Positions 24,525 to 26,281 of a stretch of DNA of 26,281 nucleotides are shown in pieces (positions within the stretch are counted from its first letter, which is position 1; the number at the start of each line of letters is the position of its first letter). The position numbers and the translations under genes are program-made. The notes under the pieces are model-generated. The model was not told where the DNA came from, did no database searches, and saw only the letters and a list, made by a program, of their open reading frames with translations. The DNA is from an uncultured Clostridia bacterium (GTDB taxonomy: Bacteria > Bacillota > Dehalobacteriia > UBA4068 > JAAVYR01). The stretch lies in assembly GCA_946562005.1 (NCBI GenBank), contig CAMNVD010000006.1:1-26281 (forward strand). Direction: 5' to 3'.

Positions 24525-24533
24525 AGTATATCA
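24525..24533 (-). promoter_or_regulatory. Extended -10 promoter upstream of murJ
   Basis: The minus strand from 24533 reads TGATATACT, an extended -10 element (TG-n-TATACT); the -35 at 17 nt is poor (TGGTAG). It lies 63 nt upstream of the murJ start and closely resembles the element before phoH. Confidence 0.5.
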
Positions 24534-24591
24534 TACTCCTCGCTAATCTACCACAGAAAAAGAGAAAATTACCCATCACTTCTCCCCAGCA

Positions 24592-24834
24592 TCATCCCCC
24601 TGCCCCCCCCCAAAACCCCGGCAGTTTCACCTGGAAAGATTTTCCCAGAATATCAAAGTAAATACTGTCAGCATCTTTCTCTACGGTAATTGCACTGTCC
24701 GGCAGTTGCGGCACAATCGTAGCCATTCTTTTGGCCGTCAGATTCAACCCAGAAATAACCAAAAAAATAGCCGCTGTCACTAGCAACAACATATTGCTAT
24801 AATAAAACCATCTTTTTCTTTTTAAAATAATCAA
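24592..24834 (-). CDS. Small single-pass membrane protein of unknown function
   Basis: I do not recognise this 80-aa protein. It starts at TTG 24834, about 7 nt after GGGAGG; a GTG three codons earlier overlaps the ribosome site and is unlikely. A basic N-terminus (K-R-K-R) precedes one hydrophobic helix (about 13-30), suggesting cytoplasmic N-terminus and an extracytoplasmic domain of about 48 residues ending in a Gly/Trp-rich tail. The codons for that tail contain a run of nine G (24611-24603). The ribosome site and start lie in the 3' arm of a perfect 12-bp inverted repeat. It stands between spoIIP and murJ, roughly where B. subtilis has yqxA, but I see no convincing similarity. Co-transcription with spoIIP is plausible. 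Confidence 0.65.
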   Translation of the reverse strand: MIILKRKRWFYYSNMLLLVTAAIFLVISGLNLTAKRMATIVPQLPDSAITVEKDADSIYFDILGKSFQVKLPGFWGGAGG

Positions 24835-24878
24835 AGCAAACACCTCCCTTTTTCTAGGTTACCCATGGTGTTTGCTTT
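24833..24878 (-). promoter_or_regulatory. Inverted repeat covering the ribosome-binding site and start of the small membrane gene
   Basis: AAAGCAAACACC and GGTGTTTGCTTT are perfect 12-bp inverted copies separated by 22 nt. In the minus-strand transcript the second arm contains the end of the Shine-Dalgarno (GGTG) and the TTG start codon. It could block translation, act as an attenuator, or terminate spoIIP transcription; the sequence just downstream is moderately T-rich. Confidence 0.6.
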
Positions 24879-24963
24879 CATACTTATTTATCTTTCTTTC
24901 TGCGCATAGCCTGTCGTTCCGTCCGCTGCTAATTTATCCTTCTGCCTGACAGTGAAGTGCCTT

Positions 24964-26199
24964 TTACGGAATAATTTTTATCATTTTTAATGCGTCATTA
25001 CCGCTAACTAATCCATCCTTTTCGGTAGATGCGGGGTCTGCTGTTTTTTCTTTTTGCGCTGGTGTTTTGTTTTCTTCTTGTCTAGGTTGTTTCTTTTCCT
25101 CCAGTTTTTCAGCCAGGAGAACTGTCTCGATAGCTTCTGCCAGATAATCCACACCCTTTTCCGCCTGCTCCAGGCTAGAGTTACTACATCCTACTTCCAC
25201 CAGCATCGCCTTAGGGGAAAGGTGCTGATTATATCGTCCGCTTTGTACCCGCACAGACCGTAAGATCCCCGGCGCTCCGCTTTCTAATGCGTTGCCAACT
25301 TTCCTAGCAAAAGCAAGATTTTGTTCCCAATTAGGATGATTTGACCGCTGATTACTACCCACCACCAGCATCAACCGAGTCACCTCCTGTCCCTCAATGA
25401 CAGTAGTTAAAGGGTCGTCACTGCCGATAGCGTCCCGGTGCACATCAATGAAGATTTCCATGCCAGGATACTTTTTCTTCATAGCTTCCATGGTATCCAG
25501 AGAATTGCTGTAGGACATCTGCCAATCCGGATAATCATGAATGGTATCAGATACCACCGCCGGAATACCTCTTTGCGCCAGACTATCTTTTAAGGCCAGC
25601 GCTACATTATAAATTCCACCCCGCTCCCCACTAGCCTTTGCCTCACCGTAAGTAGGAATGTAGCTTTCCGTGGTATGGGTACAATAAATGCCAATAGGAG
25701 CCATATCCTTGAATTCAGCCCGCGCAGCTAAAATCGCATCCTCATCTTCTGCCCCCACATCCGGCACCACAGGAAGAGAAGATGGCTGTTCTCCGTCTAA
25801 CGAAGATTTCCCGGAACCATCAGCAGTAACCTGTCCGCCACTACCCAAAGAATGGGGCGTAGCCCATGCCAACAGTAGCCCATCGCCACGCCAACGATGA
25901 GCAAACGGCAAATCCCCTTTTGCATAAGAAATACCAGGAATGCCGGGAACAGCAGAAACAGTTTCGCCCGCCTGATCTAAGCACAAAACATCCGCAAGCA
26001 AAAGACTTCCTTCATCCTCTTTTGATAAAATCAGAAAAAGTCCCTCTACCGTAAGAAACAACAGTCCCAAAAATAAAATGAAAAAAAGCAGGCTTCCTAG
26101 AGAAAACCCCTTTTCATAATTAGAGTGATAACTGCTGATATAGCTATTTTTATATGCTTTTCTCTTATAAGCATTTTGATTTACCAACGAATTTAGCAT
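24964..26199 (-). CDS. spoIIP: Stage II sporulation protein P (SpoIIP), peptidoglycan amidase/endopeptidase
   Basis: SpoIIP cleaves stem peptides and cross-links in peptidoglycan during engulfment, with SpoIID and SpoIIM. The 411-aa product has a basic N-terminus and one membrane anchor (about 32-58). A variable extracytoplasmic linker (about 60-165) leads into the catalytic domain. Likely metal and catalytic residues are in T-H-T-T-E-S-Y (H175, E178), D-V-H-R-D (H254), N-H-P-N-W (H288), Y-N-Q-H-L-S-P and E-V-G (E335). A charged Lys/Glu-rich tail (about 366-400) follows. The ATG at 26199 has GGGGGAAGG upstream. No terminator is clear in the 129-nt gap downstream, apart from the inverted repeat. 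Confidence 0.95.
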   Translation of the reverse strand: MLNSLVNQNAYKRKAYKNSYISSYHSNYEKGFSLGSLLFFILFLGLLFLTVEGLFLILSKEDEGSLLLADVLCLDQAGETVSAVPGIPGISYAKGDLPFAHRWRGDGLLLAWATPHSLGSGGQVTADGSGKSSLDGEQPSSLPVVPDVGAEDEDAILAARAEFKDMAPIGIYCTHTTESYIPTYGEAKASGERGGIYNVALALKDSLAQRGIPAVVSDTIHDYPDWQMSYSNSLDTMEAMKKKYPGMEIFIDVHRDAIGSDDPLTTVIEGQEVTRLMLVVGSNQRSNHPNWEQNLAFARKVGNALESGAPGILRSVRVQSGRYNQHLSPKAMLVEVGCSNSSLEQAEKGVDYLAEAIETVLLAEKLEEKKQPRQEENKTPAQKEKTADPASTEKDGLVSGNDALKMIKIIP

Positions 26200-26281
26200 A
26201 TACCTTCCCCCTTTGGTTCATTGTTATCATATGTCCCAAAGAACGGAATCAGAACAGAAAATCATTTTCCTTTTCTATGAT

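Noticed and set aside
26216..26250. Possible SigE or SigF promoter upstream of spoIIP (CATATGAT on the minus strand)
   Set aside because: The -10-like box is a partial match and the -35 region at the right distance does not fit. The window ends too soon to judge the upstream region.
1..26281. CRISPR array, prophage, insertion sequence, toxin-antitoxin or biosynthetic cluster
   Set aside because: No regularly spaced repeats, transposase, integrase or phage genes are present. The region is conserved core genome apart from the small repeat elements described.

Overview
The window is a compact stretch of bacterial chromosome in which all 25 recognised protein genes lie on the minus strand, so transcription runs from high to low coordinates. 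The gene content and order closely follow the well-known Bacillota (Firmicutes) segment spoIIP - lepA - hemW - hrcA - grpE - dnaK - dnaJ - prmA - rsmE - mtaB - rpsU - nfeD (yqeZ) - floA (yqfA) - yqfC - yqfD - phoH - yqfF (pgpH) - ybeY - era - recO. The sporulation genes spoIIP, yqfC and yqfD, together with a SigE-like promoter before yqfC, point to an endospore-forming lineage. It is probably an anaerobic clostridial or Negativicutes-type bacterium; I cannot place it more precisely. Shine-Dalgarno sequences are strong, and several genes start with GTG or TTG.

Layout in transcription order. 26199-24592: spoIIP and a small unrecognised membrane protein whose start codon lies in a 12-bp inverted repeat. 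24533-20943: an extended -10 promoter, murJ, lepA and a terminator. 20909-20775: a palindromic intergenic repeat. 20737-19571: hemW. 19558-13628: a SigmaA promoter and a perfect CIRCE operator, then the heat-shock operon hrcA-grpE-dnaK-dnaJ-prmA and its terminator. 13604-11072: rsmE-mtaB-HIT protein. 11027-10660: rpsU with its own near-consensus promoter and terminator. 10487-7496: nfeD-floA-unknown 156-aa membrane-anchored protein, ending at a terminator. 7481-5772: a SigE-like promoter, yqfC-yqfD and a terminator. 5720-1: an extended -10 promoter, then phoH-pgpH-ybeY-era-recO, then a second copy of the repeat and a partial UBA-domain protein.

Functionally, the region combines protein quality control (DnaK system, HrcA), ribosome assembly and translation (Era, YbeY, RsmE, PrmA, LepA, bS21, MtaB), envelope organisation (MurJ, NfeD/FloA), c-di-AMP turnover (PgpH), DNA repair (RecO) and sporulation. 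I found no rRNA, tRNA, CRISPR array, insertion sequence or prophage. No gene-free stretch exceeds 300 bases. The largest are 10488-10744 (rpsU terminator; otherwise AT-rich, nothing confident), 20738-20977 (terminator plus repeats) and 5637-5869 (terminator plus promoter). Most of the window is ordinary, conserved core genome. The least explained parts are the small membrane gene with its hairpin, the dispersed repeat family, and the unknown third gene of the flotillin operon.
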